Assembly (NCBI RefSeq): GCF_014837145.1
Contig: NZ_JACYFS010000002.1
Span: 124,001-188,000 of the forward strand
DNA: 64,000 nt
Direction: 5' to 3'
Source of the DNA: Chryseobacterium caseinilyticum
Lineage (GTDB): Bacteria; Bacteroidota; Bacteroidia; Flavobacteriales; Weeksellaceae
A model generated the notes under the pieces. It saw only the letters and a program-made list of their open reading frames with translations, was not told the origin of the DNA and made no database searches. Below, piece after piece: positions 1 to 7,178 of the stretch (its first letter is position 1; each line of letters starts with the position of its first letter). The translations under genes and the position numbers were made by a program.

Positions 1-678
1 TTCAGGATCTTCTTCATTGTACACCAAAACTCCTCCAGGTGTAATACTCGCCACGAATTTTCGGAACTGATCAATGTAATCATCAAATGTTTTAAAAACA
101 TTAATGTGATCCCATGCAATACCGCTCAACAAAGCAATATTTGGCTGATACAGTAAAAATTTTGAACGTAAATCGATAGGAGATGAAAGATATTCGTCAC
201 CTTCCAAAACCATGAAATCGTTATCCTGCGTGAGCTTGACCATACAGTCGAAACCTTCGAGCTGAGCACCCAGCATGTAATCCACATCTTTCTGATGAAA
301 ATTGAGAACATGAAGAATCATTGATGTAATCGTGGTTTTCCCGTGAGATCCTGCAATTACGACTCTTGTTTTGTTTTTTGACTGTTCGTACAGAAATTCG
401 GGGTACGAATATATTTTTAAACCTAATTCTTTTGCTTTTGCCAGTTCGGGATTGTCGTTGTGGGCGTGCATTCCCAGAATTACAGCATCAAGATCTGAAT
501 GTATTCTGTCTGCAAACCAACCAAGTTCCTCTGGTAAAATACCTTTGTTTTCAAGTCTTGATCTTGAAGGCTCAAAAATGGCATCGTCTGAACCGGTTAC
601 CTGATATCCTTTGTCTTTAAGAGCGATCGCTAAATTATGCATCGCACTTCCACCAATGGCAATGAAATGGGTTTTCAA
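1..678 (-). CDS. mpl: UDP-N-acetylmuramate:tripeptide ligase Mpl, 3' end outside the window
   Basis: Mur ligase family enzyme that reattaches recycled murein tripeptide to UDP-MurNAc in the cytoplasm. The first 226 codons are visible. The N-terminus reads KTHFIAIGGSAMHNLAIAL, a Rossmann start typical of MurC/Mpl, and the ATP loop GSHGKTTITSM lies near residue 108. Mpl is preferred over MurC because of the stretches GMHAHNDNPELA and LEGDEYLSSPID, which I recall from Mpl proteins. No ATG precedes the Rossmann strand: the frame is closed by a stop five codons upstream, and the only sensible start is TTG at 678, two bases after the stop of the upstream lipoprotein gene. That tight spacing suggests translational coupling. 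The rest of the gene runs off the left edge. Confidence 0.85.
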   Translation of the reverse strand, partial: MKTHFIAIGGSAMHNLAIALKDKGYQVTGSDDAIFEPSRSRLENKGILPEELGWFADRIHSDLDAVILGMHAHNDNPELAKAKELGLKIYSYPEFLYEQSKNKTRVVIAGSHGKTTITSMILHVLNFHQKDVDYMLGAQLEGFDCMVKLTQDNDFMVLEGDEYLSSPIDLRSKFLLYQPNIALLSGIAWDHINVFKTFDDYIDQFRKFVASITPGGVLVYNEEDPE

Positions 679-680
679 AA

Positions 681-1121
681 TTATTTTGTGTTATTTACGT
701 TGTTGTCGATGATTTTCTGGAAAACTTCTACAATATTTTCCCATTTCTTTTGGTCAACAGCCATGATCAGGCTTGCATCTGACTTGCTTCCGGAATTTTC
801 ACCTTTTTTAACCGTGATAGTTATAGAGGCGCGGTCGTAGATTTTTTTGCGGTCTTCAATAATTTTTCTGAATTGATTTTCGCTTAAAACTTTGTCGATA
901 TTCTGAAGTTCTGCATCAGAAATTTTAAATTTTTTTCTTGTCTTTTTTCCATTGGATTCAAGCGAGTAAAACACCTTATTGTCTTTGATTAAAAGGTTTT
1001 CATACATCGGGGCATAACCTCCGGCTTTTGAATAGCTGAAATCGAATTCTGAAAAAGCTTTCTGAGTATTGCAGGAAATTAAAAATGTGAGAATCAGAAA
1101 AAATGCTGCTAATTTTTTCAT
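681..1121 (-). CDS. Small lipoprotein of unknown function
   Basis: 146-residue protein with a lipoprotein signal peptide: KK at the N-terminus, a hydrophobic core and the lipobox FLISC with Cys17. The mature part is a small, charged alpha/beta domain (about residues 30-140) without a motif I can name. It lies between the acyltransferase gene (5 bases upstream) and mpl (2 bases downstream), so all three are probably one transcript. A role at the envelope fits the lipid anchor and the company of mpl, but no function is inferred. Confidence 0.75.
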   Translation of the reverse strand: MKKLAAFFLILTFLISCNTQKAFSEFDFSYSKAGGYAPMYENLLIKDNKVFYSLESNGKKTRKKFKISDAELQNIDKVLSENQFRKIIEDRKKIYDRASITITVKKGENSGSKSDASLIMAVDQKKWENIVEVFQKIIDNNVNNTK

Positions 1122-1126
1122 TTTTT

Positions 1127-1933
1127 TTAGTTTAGAGGATTGTTACCTTGTGATTTTTTAGCCTTAAGCTCTTCATCGTAGGTATGTAGTACATTAAAAT
1201 CTTCGGTCTGCTCGATGGCTGTCATTATTTTCAAAAGAATATCGTGAGAATTTTCTGTGTCATAATCAATATCAAGAGGTGCTTTAAATTCCATTGTCGG
1301 TTTTACTCCCGTTACTTTTACACGAAGTCCTTTTTTATCAAACGCTCTTCTGAAGCCATTTATTTTAATTGGAATTACAATAGGTCTCTGGTTTTTCACC
1401 AGTTTGGCAGTTCCACGTCTTCCCTGTGCGAAAGCAGCGGTGGTACCTTGAGGAAATGTTGCTACCCAGCCATTTTGCAGGGCTTTCATAATATTGTCTA
1501 CCTCGGTAAGGTCTACCATCCGGTTTACATTTTTTCCTTCAGCTCTCCAGGTTCTTTTTACGGTAACAGCTCCGGCAACTTTGAAAATTTTAGGTAAAAT
1601 TCCTTTATTCATCGTTTCTTCGGCAGCTACATAATAGAAATCGATTTTAGGATTAAGAAGATAAATAGGGTTTTTTATACTGTTAAGATAGCCGTTGTTC
1701 ACTGCACAGAATGCATGATACATAGCAGCAACATCAGCAAAATAGGTCTGATGGTTGGATACAAAAAGTACATTGGAATCCGGAAGATCCACCAAATGCT
1801 CGGTTCCGGTGATTTTCAGTTTATTAAAGCCGTTGAACCGTCTGTAAGAAACGATACCGAGTATAATAATAATCATCCTTTTCAAAAAGTAAGGAGTTCC
1901 GAATGCATCGGTAAATATATTTTTTTTGGCCAT
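1127..1933 (-). CDS. 1-acyl-sn-glycerol-3-phosphate acyltransferase family protein (PlsC-like)
   Basis: 268-residue membrane-associated acyltransferase, the family that makes phosphatidic acid from lysophosphatidic acid. The NHx4D box is read as NHQTYFAD at about residues 80-87, with the His/Asp catalytic pair intact. The second signature, FPQGTTA (usually FPEGTRS), sits near residue 160. One hydrophobic segment near the N-terminus (MIIIILGIVSY) could anchor it to the inner membrane. The Gln in place of the usual Glu in FPEG is a departure from the textbook motif, so the exact acyl acceptor is uncertain. It follows the Nudix gene by 26 bases. Confidence 0.82.
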   Translation of the reverse strand: MAKKNIFTDAFGTPYFLKRMIIIILGIVSYRRFNGFNKLKITGTEHLVDLPDSNVLFVSNHQTYFADVAAMYHAFCAVNNGYLNSIKNPIYLLNPKIDFYYVAAEETMNKGILPKIFKVAGAVTVKRTWRAEGKNVNRMVDLTEVDNIMKALQNGWVATFPQGTTAAFAQGRRGTAKLVKNQRPIVIPIKINGFRRAFDKKGLRVKVTGVKPTMEFKAPLDIDYDTENSHDILLKIMTAIEQTEDFNVLHTYDEELKAKKSQGNNPLN

Positions 1934-1959
1934 GCTTCAGTAAAAACGATTGTGCAAAG

Positions 1960-2589
1960 TTACATTTTTTTCAGCAATTGGCTAAATTCACTGAGGATCA
2001 TCGCAGTTGCTCCCCAAATGATGTATCCGTTAAAATTAATTACCGGAACTTCTTTTCCTCCGGCAGATTCTAGAGACATCATTTCGGGTGTATCCGGTAA
2101 ATTTAAAAAAGAGGTAATAGGAAATTCTATAACTTCCACAGCTTCACTTTCCTGAAGGATAAATTCAGGATTTCTTTTGGAGTAGGAGATGAAAGGATAG
2201 ACATAAAAATTACTTGGAGGAATGTAGATGGGTGACATTTCACGAATGATTCTTACGTAAGGTTTTTCGAGACCGATTTCTTCGGAAGTTTCGCGGATGG
2301 CTGTATCGGCAAAATCTCTGTCGAGTTCTTCTCTTTTTCCTCCGGGGAGAGATATTTGTCCGCTGTGCCGGTCTCTTTTATTTTCTGTGCGCTGAATCAG
2401 CGGAAAATACCATTCATCATTTTTCAGATAAATAACAATATTGACAGCAGCAAATTTTGGATTTTTCTCTAAAACCTGCTCATAGGTAAATACAGGGCGT
2501 GAAGGAGGCGAAAAAATACCATGAGCAAATTCGCCACTGAGCTTTGCCTGTTTAATTTTATTTAAAAGGTCTTTTCCGAAACTTTTCAT
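1960..2589 (-). CDS. Nudix hydrolase, probable CoA pyrophosphatase (NudL type)
   Basis: 209-residue Nudix hydrolase. The box GX5EX7REUXEEXGU is complete: GGKREELDRDF, then AIRETSEEIGLE, near residues 103-125, so the metal-binding glutamates are present. Just before it stands GQISLPGG, the arrangement typical of the CoA-pyrophosphatase subgroup (LPGGK with an SGQ lead-in), which cleaves CoA and acyl-CoA into phosphopantetheine and 3',5'-ADP. It heads the minus-strand run Nudix - PlsC - lipoprotein - mpl. Start at the ATG at 2589; the region upstream is shared with the divergent curli operon. Confidence 0.85.
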   Translation of the reverse strand: MKSFGKDLLNKIKQAKLSGEFAHGIFSPPSRPVFTYEQVLEKNPKFAAVNIVIYLKNDEWYFPLIQRTENKRDRHSGQISLPGGKREELDRDFADTAIRETSEEIGLEKPYVRIIREMSPIYIPPSNFYVYPFISYSKRNPEFILQESEAVEVIEFPITSFLNLPDTPEMMSLESAGGKEVPVINFNGYIIWGATAMILSEFSQLLKKM

Positions 2590-2645
2590 AGGGTAAAAAT
2601 AATAATATAAGATAGAAAATCCGGAAAAATGTTTTTCAAATAACG

Positions 2646-2663
2646 TACCGTATTTCTACGGTA
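2646..2663. promoter_or_regulatory. Perfect inverted repeat upstream of the curli operon, possible operator
   Basis: TACCGTA-TTTC-TACGGTA is a perfect 7-bp inverted repeat with a 4-bp spacer. Two related half-sites follow: ACGGTTTACC at 2673-2682 and TTTACCGTTT at 2741-2750. All lie between the divergent Nudix gene and the curlin gene, 75 to 175 bases ahead of the curlin start. Symmetry and repetition suggest a binding site for a regulator of curli synthesis. That is inference; the regulator is unknown, with the receiver-type LuxR protein at 8769-9416 as one candidate. Confidence 0.45.
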
Positions 2664-2758
2664 AAAAATATAACGGTTTACCATGACTGTGATGTAACCA
2701 AAACCTTTAGATAAAGTAACTGAATCTGTGATTTTTAAAATTTACCGTTTAGACATGA

Positions 2759-2788
2759 TTTTTTGCATTTTGTAGAAAAGTAGATTTG
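2759..2788 (+). promoter_or_regulatory. Bacteroidota-type promoter of the curli operon
   Basis: TAGATTTG at 2781-2788 matches the -7 consensus TAnnTTTG, with a TTTTG stretch ending at 2765 as a possible -33 element (spacing slightly short). It lies 31 bases ahead of the curlin start codon. Confidence 0.55.
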
Positions 2789-2819
2789 TAGAAGTTTAAA
2801 ACCATAAAAATTAAAAAAA

Positions 2820-4145
2820 ATGAAAAAATTAGTAACCGGTGCATTCGCACTATTAGCAGTGAGCGTATCGTATGCTCAGAGTAATATAAGTAACACGACA
2901 CAAAGTAGTGCCTATAATTCGGCAAACCTTACACAGGATGCGATAGGTGCGAAAAGCACAATTAAGCAGGGAAATACAGGGGCAATGACTGCAGCCAGCT
3001 TAGCAGATGGAAATAAAGTGACCGCTAACCAATTTGGTGAATATTCAACTTTAGATGTAAAACAAGATGGTATTAATAACTCATCTACGGTGTTGCAAGG
3101 TGCTTCAGGTAGTAGTGGTTCCTTTAATACTGGTGCTCATTATTCTGATATTACTCAAGATCAGAAAGGTTCTAACAACAAGTTAATGGCTGAGCAAAAA
3201 TCTACATTAGCTTCAAAGATTACACAGATTCAGGTAGGAGATCGCAACGATGCTAATGCTAAGCAGTTGGGTGGCGTAGGATCAACAACTTACCCGCAAA
3301 ACCCAATTTTGACGGCTATCACGCAGAATCAAAATGGCAATGACAACAAAGCTAAAGCAACACAAGAGGGTATGGGAAATTATCCATTGATTAACAATAG
3401 CACAATTAGTCAAGTTCAGACGGGAAATTTAAATGACTTTACTGCTTTGCAAAAAAGTGGTGTAGGAGGTGGTGATGCATCAAACTCTAAAATCTTACAA
3501 GAAGCTGTCAACGGCAACAGTAATAAAATGAACGCTGAACAATATGGTACTTCAAATACGATTACACAAAAAGCTCAAGGTGGTAATTCAAATAATATGA
3601 CCGCTATTCAAAAACAATCTAGTAATACTGCTACACAAACAATTACGGGAAATAGCAATACTTTTACTATGAATCAGGATGGTAATAACAACACATCCAC
3701 TCAAACAGCTGGAGCAAGCTCTGGATGGACGAATGGTGCACAAACTGGTAATAGTAATACCATGACATTAACTCAGGTTTCTGGAAATTTTAATGGAGCC
3801 CAAGCTTTCCAGACAGGAAATAACAATGGTGCTACTATGACTCAGACTGGTGATTCAAACGAATCTTCTCTAAGCCAAAGTGGAAATTCTAACACTGGAA
3901 CTGGTACTCAGAGTGGTAATAGTAATAAATTGAATGTTGATCAGAATAATTCTGCTCTTTTCGGAGGAGGAACCATGGGTAACAAGTTAATTTCCCTGCA
4001 GTCAGGATCTTCGAATAACGCAATTTCAAAGCAGTACGGAGATAATAATTCCACAAATATTAACCAGTCAGGGGTATCACAATATCACAACGGTTTACAG
4101 CAAGGTAGTGGAAATTCTATTGTAGTAACACAATCTAACTATTAG
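2820..4145 (+). CDS. Curlin-repeat major subunit (CsgA/CsgB-like functional amyloid)
   Basis: 441-residue secreted protein. A signal peptide (KKLVTGAFALLAVSVSYAQ) is followed almost entirely by curlin-type repeats of the form GNxNxxxxxQxG, for example GNSNTFTMNQDG, GNNNGATMTQTG and GDSNESSLSQSG, often with Gln/Asn at the strand-turn positions. E. coli CsgA has about 130 mature residues and five repeats; this protein has many more, so it would form a much longer beta-solenoid. It is the first gene of a cluster with csgE, csgF and csgG homologues, which settles that it is an amyloid subunit exported through the CsgG pore. Whether it acts as CsgA (fibre) or CsgB (nucleator) cannot be told from sequence; size and position favour the main fibre. 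Confidence 0.9.
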   Translation: MKKLVTGAFALLAVSVSYAQSNISNTTQSSAYNSANLTQDAIGAKSTIKQGNTGAMTAASLADGNKVTANQFGEYSTLDVKQDGINNSSTVLQGASGSSGSFNTGAHYSDITQDQKGSNNKLMAEQKSTLASKITQIQVGDRNDANAKQLGGVGSTTYPQNPILTAITQNQNGNDNKAKATQEGMGNYPLINNSTISQVQTGNLNDFTALQKSGVGGGDASNSKILQEAVNGNSNKMNAEQYGTSNTITQKAQGGNSNNMTAIQKQSSNTATQTITGNSNTFTMNQDGNNNTSTQTAGASSGWTNGAQTGNSNTMTLTQVSGNFNGAQAFQTGNNNGATMTQTGDSNESSLSQSGNSNTGTGTQSGNSNKLNVDQNNSALFGGGTMGNKLISLQSGSSNNAISKQYGDNNSTNINQSGVSQYHNGLQQGSGNSIVVTQSNY

Positions 4146-4155
4146 AGTTTCTTCA

Positions 4156-4197
4156 AATGTATAGGAGAGCAATCTCCTATACATTATACTATTTTTT
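4156..4197 (+). terminator. Strong hairpin with T-run between the two curlin genes (attenuator)
   Basis: AATGTATAGGAGA, a GCAA loop and the exact complement make a 13-bp stem (4156-4185), followed by a run of six T at 4191-4196. This is a rho-independent terminator structure inside the operon, immediately before the second gene. It should let the major subunit be made in excess over the export genes. Confidence 0.75.
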
Positions 4198-4200
4198 GAG

Positions 4201-4608
4201 ATGAAAAAACTGGCTTACATATCAACACTGCTTTTTTTCTGCACCTTCTGTAAGGCTCAGAAAAATATTTCGTTCGAAGAGTTGAACTCTCAGAATGTTT
4301 TGCAGTTGTTTGGCAGTGGCAATTCTACTGTGAATGTAACAACGGGTTTTAAGTCCAATGTTGTGCAGATTGGGAACAATAATGAAGTTCAGATTTATGA
4401 TTTAAACCCCAAACAGGTTTCTATAAGCCAAATTGGAAATGAGAATAAAACCGTTTTCATTAATACTTCCAATAAACCAAGCACGGCAACCATTAATTCT
4501 GTAGGCAACAAAAACTATGTGGATATGGTGGGAAGCAACAGCATCTCAGAGAAAATGAAAATCAATATCAGAGACAACAACATGATTATTTTTATCAGAA
4601 ATTATTAA
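4201..4608 (+). CDS. Small curlin-like protein (CsgB/CsgA-like)
   Basis: 135-residue secreted protein with a signal peptide ending near CKAQ. The mature part carries four or five degenerate curlin repeats, such as GSGNSTVNV, VQIGNNNEVQIY, SQIGNENKTVFI and NSVGNKNYVDMV. It is much shorter and less regular than the upstream subunit. Between the main subunit and the assembly genes, a role as nucleator or minor subunit (the job of CsgB) is a reasonable inference but is not proved. The stop is followed after only two bases by the next start, so it is co-translated with the csgE homologue. Confidence 0.75.
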   Translation: MKKLAYISTLLFFCTFCKAQKNISFEELNSQNVLQLFGSGNSTVNVTTGFKSNVVQIGNNNEVQIYDLNPKQVSISQIGNENKTVFINTSNKPSTATINSVGNKNYVDMVGSNSISEKMKINIRDNNMIIFIRNY

Positions 4609-4610
4609 TA

Positions 4611-5336
4611 ATGAAAATTAAATTTCTATGGATAATCTCAATGCTTTTTTGCTGTAATTTTTTCTCACAAAACAAAACCGGGAACGGCCTTAAAGCCAAA
4701 ATAATTACAGAAAGCGCAGACGGTCTTTACAATATTATTGCTACAGCAGAAAATCAATCAGATTTCCATTACCCAATAAATTATATTCTGCTATCAATAA
4801 AAAAAGGAGCCTCAGGCAACACTTCCACCAATAAACAGGAAGGCAAATTTGTCGTGAAACCAAAAGAAACTTTAAAACTTTCTGAGGTGAAAACCAATCT
4901 CGACAAAAGAGATGTTCTCAAGGTTTTTCTTTTTATCAAAGACGAAGAAAGCGATAAGGTGATTTCTAAAGACAGTTTAGAGATACGGCCTGAAAAAATT
5001 GCTCAGAACAGTACAAAAGCATTATCTGAAAACGATATCGAGCTATCGGGACTTACCATAGACGATACCAGAAGCAGAAACGGCAAGTACTACTACGATC
5101 AGTTTTACATGAAGTATCTGCAGACCGATGAGAAATTTCCCGGAACTGTAAAAATCATTGAGATCCCAGGATTAGGACAGAGTACCAGGATTTCTATAAT
5201 GTACAACGAGCAGGAGATTTATCTTTTCAACACATCTCCGGATGAGGAAGTGATGAATCAGGAAGCCCAGACTACTTTAGAAATTCTCAAAGAAATGATT
5301 CTTCCAAAGAATGAATTGTTAAGAAGTTCAACCTAA
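4611..5336 (+). CDS. csgE: CsgH-CsgE fusion, curli export factor
   Basis: 241 residues with a signal peptide (LWIISMLFCCNFFSQ). The C-terminal half (about 135-235) matches CsgE, the periplasmic cap of the CsgG channel: it opens with IELSGLTIDDTRSRNG and continues through YYDQFYMKYL and PGLGQSTRISIMYNEQEI, in the same order as E. coli CsgE. The N-terminal half (about 25-120) resembles CsgH, a small beta-sandwich that inhibits premature amyloid formation: SIKKGASGNTSTNKQEG followed by a FVVKPKETLKLSEV strand mirrors the Gly/Ser-rich loop and following strands of that family. CsgE in enterobacteria has only the second part. The fusion would couple chaperone and gating functions. The CsgE call is firm; the CsgH call is from memory of the family. 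Confidence 0.8.
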   Translation: MKIKFLWIISMLFCCNFFSQNKTGNGLKAKIITESADGLYNIIATAENQSDFHYPINYILLSIKKGASGNTSTNKQEGKFVVKPKETLKLSEVKTNLDKRDVLKVFLFIKDEESDKVISKDSLEIRPEKIAQNSTKALSENDIELSGLTIDDTRSRNGKYYYDQFYMKYLQTDEKFPGTVKIIEIPGLGQSTRISIMYNEQEIYLFNTSPDEEVMNQEAQTTLEILKEMILPKNELLRSST

Positions 5337-5348
5337 AAACTTTAAAAA

Positions 5349-5771
5349 ATGAAACTCTTTTATACTACTACAATATTATTTCTATCAACAATCGGCTTTT
5401 CTGTAAGCGGACAACAGCTGGTTTACAAACCCATAAATCCCGCTTTCGGCGGCGATACATTCAATTATCAGTGGTTGCTGAGTTCTGCAGCTGCACAAAA
5501 TCAGTTTGACAACAATAATGGTCTTTCATCATTGTCTTCCAATTCAAATTCACTCTCAAACTTCACAGACAGTTTAAACAGGCAACTTTTGAGTCAGCTT
5601 TCAACAAAACTTTTTGGCAATCAGTTTGGTGAGGGCGAACTGAAACCGGGAACTTATGTTTTCGGCTCAATGTATCTGGAAGTGACGCAGGCCAACGGCG
5701 GACTTTTAATCAAAATCCTCAATACAAGCACCGGCGAGCAGTCTGAAATTATAATTCCCGGACAAAACTGA
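5349..5771 (+). CDS. csgF: CsgF, curli assembly factor
   Basis: 140-residue secreted protein with a signal peptide (TTTILFLSTIGFSVSGQQ). The mature N-terminus LVYKPINPAFGGDTFNYQWL followed by SSAAAQNQ is the CsgF signature: the NPxFGG motif inserts into the CsgG pore and forms the second constriction, and the NSAQAQN-like stretch is conserved. The rest is a Ser/Asn-rich neck and a C-terminal domain. Length is like E. coli CsgF (138). It sits between the csgE and csgG homologues. Confidence 0.93.
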   Translation: MKLFYTTTILFLSTIGFSVSGQQLVYKPINPAFGGDTFNYQWLLSSAAAQNQFDNNNGLSSLSSNSNSLSNFTDSLNRQLLSQLSTKLFGNQFGEGELKPGTYVFGSMYLEVTQANGGLLIKILNTSTGEQSEIIIPGQN

Positions 5772-5777
5772 TTTACC

Positions 5778-7178
5778 ATGAAAACAACATATAGATATCC
5801 AAAATTTTGGGTAGTATTACCTGTGTTTTTTCTGGTGATGACTGGGTGTAATTCTTTGCTGAATTATCCCTCGAAAAGCGAGAAATCTACTTTAGGTGAA
5901 ACCACCAATTTTACTTCACAGATAAAAAACCTGCCGGAACCAAACGATAAAGTGGTGGTGGGAGTTTACAAATTCCGTGACCAGACAGGACAGTACAAAG
6001 CCGCTGACAACGGGGCCAACTGGAGTACAGCCATTCCGCAGGGAACAACGACCATTCTCATCAAAGCGCTGGAAGACAGCCGTTGGTTCAGACCCATTGA
6101 AAGAGAAAATATCGGAAATCTTTTAAATGAAAGACAAATCATCAGGTCTACCAGAAAAGAATACATGCCCAACCAGATCAATGAATCAGGAAATCTTCCA
6201 CCGCTTTTGTACGCCGGAATTATTCTTGAAGGTGGTGTGATCTCTTACGATACCAACGTTGTTACAGGCGGTCTGGGAGCAAGGTATTTCGGAATCGGAG
6301 CTTCTACCAATTACCGTCAGGACAGAATTACAGTTTATCTCCGTGCGGTTTCTACTCAAAGTGGCGAAATTCTTAAAACTGTTTATACTTCAAAAACCAT
6401 TCTTTCTACCGCCATCAGCGGAAGTTTTTTCCGGTATGTTGATACGGAAAGATTAATGGAAGCTGAGGTAGGAATCACTCAAAACGAACCTGTACATCTT
6501 GCTGTAACAGAAGCCATTGAAAAAGCAGTTTACGGTCTGATCGTAGAAGGCGTGAGAGACAATATCTGGGGAAGTACAGTTCAGGATCCGAATAAATTTA
6601 CCAAACTGATTACTGATTATAATGTTGAGCAGACCGACAACGATATGAATGTTTTAGGTAAAAAACTGGCTGACAATCAGCGTGCAAAAATTTCGATGTA
6701 CGGATTAGCAGAAGGAACCCAAATTCGTGGCGATTATGTAAATCCTAAGATGCATCCAGGGATAAAAGGAGGCTTGAAATATTTCGTAAGCGACCATTTT
6801 AACATTGACGGGAATGCAAGTTATTTCATTTTTGAAAATAAAAATATTTTCTGGAGACGGGCGATTGCTCTTGATGCAAACGTTGAATACATGCTTCTTC
6901 CTAAAAGTAAACTGACTCCTTACGCTTATGGTGGTGTAGGCTCTGTATTTTACAGGGACAAAAATTACTTCAAATCTCAGTTTGGTGGAGGTCTTGAATA
7001 CCTTATCAACCGCACGTTTGCACTCCGTTTAAATGCACAATACGATCTTGGCTTCAATGACGACTGGGATTTTAAAGTGCAGGGAACAAGGAAAGATCAA
7101 AGTGTAAGAATTGGTTTAGGTCTTAATGTTTACCTCAACCGAAAATCTGCGAAACCTTTAAAAACAGTAAATCCATGA
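5778..7178 (+). CDS. csgG: CsgG, curli secretion pore lipoprotein with a C-terminal extension
   Basis: 466-residue outer-membrane lipoprotein. The lipobox VMTGC is near residue 23. The CsgG core follows: KVVVGVYKFRDQTGQYK, the TTILIKALEDSRWFRPIERE strand-helix, the LLNERQIIRSTR helix and GGVISYDTNVVTGGLGARYF, all landmark stretches of CsgG, up to about residue 270. E. coli CsgG ends at 277 residues; here another 190 residues follow, with alternating aromatic strands (for example LKYFVSDHFNIDGNASYF and AYGGVGSVFYRD) that look like a small outer-membrane beta-barrel of the OprF/OmpW sort. Start 6 bases after csgF; its stop overlaps the next gene by 4 bases (ATGA), so it is translationally coupled. 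Confidence 0.92.
   Translation: MKTTYRYPKFWVVLPVFFLVMTGCNSLLNYPSKSEKSTLGETTNFTSQIKNLPEPNDKVVVGVYKFRDQTGQYKAADNGANWSTAIPQGTTTILIKALEDSRWFRPIERENIGNLLNERQIIRSTRKEYMPNQINESGNLPPLLYAGIILEGGVISYDTNVVTGGLGARYFGIGASTNYRQDRITVYLRAVSTQSGEILKTVYTSKTILSTAISGSFFRYVDTERLMEAEVGITQNEPVHLAVTEAIEKAVYGLIVEGVRDNIWGSTVQDPNKFTKLITDYNVEQTDNDMNVLGKKLADNQRAKISMYGLAEGTQIRGDYVNPKMHPGIKGGLKYFVSDHFNIDGNASYFIFENKNIFWRRAIALDANVEYMLLPKSKLTPYAYGGVGSVFYRDKNYFKSQFGGGLEYLINRTFALRLNAQYDLGFNDDWDFKVQGTRKDQSVRIGLGLNVYLNRKSAKPLKTVNP

Noticed and set aside
366..840. Plus-strand open frames opposite mpl and the small lipoprotein gene
   Set aside because: They lie opposite well-supported minus-strand genes, have no family features and show the composition of antisense shadows.
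2881..4140. Short DNA repeats within the long curlin gene as a CRISPR or tandem-repeat array
   Set aside because: The repetition is at protein level (GNxN...Q), coding throughout and of irregular spacing at DNA level.
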